Shown here: in pieces, positions 6,046 to 7,410 of the stretch
How positions within the stretch are numbered: the first letter of the stretch is position 1
How the letters are laid out: each line of letters begins with the position of its first letter
Assembly: GCA_947454295.1 (NCBI GenBank)
Contig: CANGMO010000104.1
Coordinates: 1 to 7,410 of the forward strand
Origin: Verrucomicrobiota bacterium
GTDB lineage: Bacteria; Verrucomicrobiota; Verrucomicrobiia; Limisphaerales; UBA9464
Direction of reading: 5' to 3'
Length of the DNA stretch: 7,410 nt
Notes under the pieces: model-generated
What the model was told of the DNA's origin: nothing
What the model saw: only the letters and a program-made list of their open reading frames with translations
Databases searched by the model: none
Translations under genes and position numbers: made by a program

Positions 6046-6127
6046 CGTGAACGCGGTACTCCGAGCGTGCGAGCAGAACGCCGCTCCTCTCTTAAACGCT
6101 TCAACCCTTCAACCGCAGCGTTCCACC

Positions 6128-6466
6128 TCACCCCGGCGGCCAGCTCAGCGGGCGCCCACCCAGAATGTGACAGTGCAGATGTGGCACGGATTCTCCGCCG
6201 TCCCGACCGTTGTTGATCACGAGTCGAAATCCGGAGTCTCCCAGCCCAACGCTTCGTGCCACCTCAGCCGCCTTCAGCAGGAGACGCCCCAGCAGCGCTT
6301 GATCTTCCGGCCCGGCCTCGGCAATGCGCGGGATGGGCTTCTTGGGAACGACGAGGATGTGGGTCGGTGCCTGGGGATGAATGTCCCGAAAGGCGAACAC
6401 CAGCTCGTCCTCGTACACGATGTCGGCGGGAATCTGCCGAGCGATGAGTTTTTCGAAGAGCGTCAT
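6128..6466 (-). CDS. hinT: HINT-type histidine triad (HIT) nucleotide hydrolase
   Basis: 112 aa, normal for the HINT branch of the HIT superfamily, which hydrolyses purine nucleoside phosphoramidates and aminoacyl-adenylates in the cytoplasm, usually as a homodimer. The triad HLHCHIL lies at 96-102, with His96, His98 and His100; by family comparison the middle or last of these is the nucleophile region. The further conserved His36 is in QAPTHILVVPKKPI (32-45). Other family features are IPADIVYEDE (12-21), FRDIHPQAP (26-34), the NNGRDGGESV loop (85-94) and the C-terminal W-P-P-G, matching the end of eukaryotic HINT1. The protein looks complete and intact. No Shine-Dalgarno sequence precedes the ATG. 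It is 88 bases downstream of the unknown gene on the same strand and may be part of the nrdR transcript. Confidence 0.92.
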   Translation of the reverse strand: MTLFEKLIARQIPADIVYEDELVFAFRDIHPQAPTHILVVPKKPIPRIAEAGPEDQALLGRLLLKAAEVARSVGLGDSGFRLVINNGRDGGESVPHLHCHILGGRPLSWPPG

Positions 6467-6554
6467 GAACGTGGAGATACCGCTGAATCGCGGTTTTGCC
6501 CAGCCAGCGAATCAACGCCAATCCGTTTCCCGCGAGCGAACGGCGAACGCGGCG

Positions 6555-7109
6555 TCAGCGAATGACCATCGCCGTCTTTGAGGCCCCCGCCTCCTGGCCA
6601 AACCAAGCCTGCAGGGATTCCACGATCCACGCCTGCATACGATCGCAGGCCGGGCACCAGTGCTTGCGCCCCACCAGTTGCTTGACGCAGCCGCGCAAGC
6701 CGCGGAACTCCAGGGCGCGGGGTTGATCGGCCAGCTGTTCCTTCAGGGTCTGGCGCAATCGTGCGAAAAATTCGAGTTCGCCCATCTTACCCGAGCCCGC
6801 TGCCAATGCCCGAAGATCGGACACACGCACGGAGTCGGCCACGCGCACCTCGGTGACCTCGGCCATGATGCCCAGGCCGTTCAGAACCTTGGCGAGTGCC
6901 TCGGCAAACTCGTTGATGGTGATCGAAGTCCGGCCCAGTTCCTCCTGAAAATAATGCAGCACGCCCAGCGCGGCGTTGTTCAGGAGTTCTGGGTCCACAT
7001 GACCCACCGCCCCACCAACAAACTCCAACATCAGATCCTCCGCAGTGAAGGGGATGCTCCCTCCTCCAGGTTGCTGGATCAACAGGCAGTCCGCACGCAA
7101 TTGGATCAT
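6555..7109 (-). CDS. Protein of unknown function translationally coupled to nrdR
   Basis: 184 aa, not recognised with certainty. The ATG overlaps the nrdR stop (ATGA) and has GGAG 5 bases upstream, so it is almost surely co-translated with NrdR. No signal peptide or membrane span is seen. Residues 1-85 are alpha/beta: a short beta-like start (IQLRADCLLIQQPGGG), then helices EDLMLEFVGGAVG, ELLNNAALGVLHYFQEEL and TINEFAEALAKVLNGLG. That order and the last helix recall ATP-cone domains such as the one in NrdR, but the usual Lys/Arg-Asp-Gly start is missing, so this is a guess. A middle segment (86-130) is charged and helical. The C-terminal part has Cys141 and W151-C152-P-A-C155, a CxxC pair that could bind metal or be redox active. 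It is too short and wrongly placed for a thioredoxin fold. Confidence 0.8.
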   Translation of the reverse strand: MIQLRADCLLIQQPGGGSIPFTAEDLMLEFVGGAVGHVDPELLNNAALGVLHYFQEELGRTSITINEFAEALAKVLNGLGIMAEVTEVRVADSVRVSDLRALAAGSGKMGELEFFARLRQTLKEQLADQPRALEFRGLRGCVKQLVGRKHWCPACDRMQAWIVESLQAWFGQEAGASKTAMVIR

Positions 7110-7410
7110 GCTTTCTCCGGGGTTGGGGGTTCTTCGACGCCGTCAGGGAGCAGCGCCATCTGACGCTTGTCAGATGGCGGCAACGTGGCGAGCCGGTGAA
7201 TTTCTTCCACAAACTCACCCACTTCCTGAAATTCGCGGTAAATGCTGGCGAACCGAACGTAGGCCACCGCGTCGAGAGCCCTCAGCTCGCGCATCACGCG
7301 CTCACCGACCTCCTTGGTGGGCACTTCGCGGTCAAATTTGTCGGTGATTTCGTCGACAATTCGCTCCGCCGCATCGGCCAGCGCCGGTTCGGATACCGGC
7401 CGCTTCTGAC
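7106..7410 (-). CDS. nrdR: Transcriptional repressor NrdR, C-terminal part (cut by the window edge)
   Basis: Only the last 100 codons are present; the first complete codon starts at 7408. NrdR represses ribonucleotide reductase operons according to the ATP/dATP bound in its ATP-cone. The visible part begins in the ATP-cone (QKRPVSEPALADAAERIVDE) and continues with REVPTKEVGERVMRELRALD and VAYVRFASIYREFQEVGEF, which match the conserved end of NrdR closely, including the A-Y-(V/I)-R-F-A-S-(V/I)-Y-R signature. The zinc-ribbon and the start of the cone are outside the window. After the normal end near EEIHRL there is an extra tail of about 27 residues rich in Pro, Asp and Glu (ATLPPSDKRQ...EEPPTPEKA). 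A GTG at 7324 is internal and not the start. The stop overlaps the next gene as ATGA. Confidence 0.95.
   Translation of the reverse strand, partial: QKRPVSEPALADAAERIVDEITDKFDREVPTKEVGERVMRELRALDAVAYVRFASIYREFQEVGEFVEEIHRLATLPPSDKRQMALLPDGVEEPPTPEKA
7115..7118 (-). promoter_or_regulatory. Ribosome binding site of the nrdR-coupled gene
   Basis: GGAG on the minus strand, 5 bases before the ATG at 7109, inside the last codons of nrdR. It supports this ATG as the start and independent as well as coupled initiation. Confidence 0.45.
7154..7179 (-). repeat. Perfect 11-bp hairpin in the 3' end of nrdR
   Basis: On the minus strand CGCCATCTGAC and GTCAGATGGCG form a perfect 11-bp stem around the tetraloop AAGC. 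It encodes the PPSDKRQMA part of the non-conserved NrdR tail and ends 44 bases before the start codon of the downstream gene. The arm at 7160-7165 can instead pair with 7141-7146 (CGTCAG with CTGACG, 13-base loop), so two exclusive folds are possible. No U-tract follows, so it is not a simple terminator. Confidence 0.6.

Larger units (their letters stand above)
5884..6114. repeat. 231-bp palindromic intergenic element with inverted octamer ends
   Basis: The left end has three tandem octamers, GGTTGAAG, GGTTAAAG and CGTTGAAG (5884-5907). The right end has CTTAAACG, CTTCAACC and CTTCAACC (6091-6114). Read on the other strand the right end gives GGTTGAAG, GGTTGAAG, CGTTTAAG, matching the left end at 22 of 24 positions. 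A second pair of arms inside, 5936-5965 and 6044-6073, matches in inverted orientation at 23 of 30 positions, so the symmetry extends well inward. The element fills almost all the space between two convergent genes and overlaps the kinase stop codon. It may be a non-autonomous mobile or REP-like repeat, a bidirectional terminator, or a structured RNA. No transposase-like gene is present. Confidence 0.7.

Noticed and set aside
6047..6565. 172-aa plus-strand open frame
   Set aside because: It starts inside the palindromic element and is antisense to the clear HINT gene; no domain is seen.
7106..7324. GTG at 7324 as the start of a 72-aa gene
   Set aside because: The upstream codons to the window edge match the NrdR ATP-cone in the same frame, so this is an internal Val codon of nrdR.
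1..7410. CRISPR arrays, tRNA or rRNA genes, transposases, phage or defence genes
   Set aside because: No spaced repeat array, cloverleaf-like sequence, or protein of those families was seen on either strand.

Overview
The window is GC-rich bacterial DNA, densely coding except at its left end. It most likely comes from a member of the Verrucomicrobiota or a related PVC lineage. The basis for that guess is the Ala-Phe-Thr-Leu-Ile-Glu form of two pseudopilin cleavage sites, the weak use of Shine-Dalgarno sequences at operon-leading genes, and the style of the AT-biased intergenic octamer repeats. It is an inference from sequence style, not a database result.

Layout from left to right. Positions 1-346 hold no convincing gene: a less GC-rich stretch with a short direct repeat, a weak leftward promoter-like sequence, and a 7-bp hairpin just beyond the end of the next operon. 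Positions 347-4428 (minus strand) hold a compact type II secretion operon read right to left: gspF, gspH, gspI, gspJ, gspK. All four junctions are ATGA overlaps (start and stop share bases). GspF is the inner-membrane platform protein and H, I, J and K are the minor pseudopilins that form the tip of the pseudopilus. The major pseudopilin GspG, the ATPase GspE, the secretin GspD and GspC/L/M are not in the window.

Positions 4546-5889 (plus strand) hold a divergently transcribed pair: a small GTG-initiated lipoprotein of unknown function and a soluble diacylglycerol/lipid kinase of the YegS/DgkB type. The gap 5890-6127 between this kinase and the convergent HIT gene is filled by an unusual palindromic element (5884-6114). 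Its ends are three tandem octamers in inverted orientation, and inside it lie several further perfect inverted repeats, some mutually exclusive.

Positions 6128-7410 (minus strand) hold a HINT-type histidine triad hydrolase, a conserved-looking 184-aa protein of unknown function with a WCPAC motif, and the C-terminal part of nrdR, the ATP-cone repressor of ribonucleotide reductase genes. The unknown protein overlaps nrdR by ATGA and may itself contain a diverged ATP-cone-like N-terminus. A perfect 11-bp hairpin lies in the 3' coding end of nrdR. Most of the window is ordinary housekeeping and secretion content. The best candidates for something undescribed are the palindromic intergenic element and the nrdR-coupled protein.
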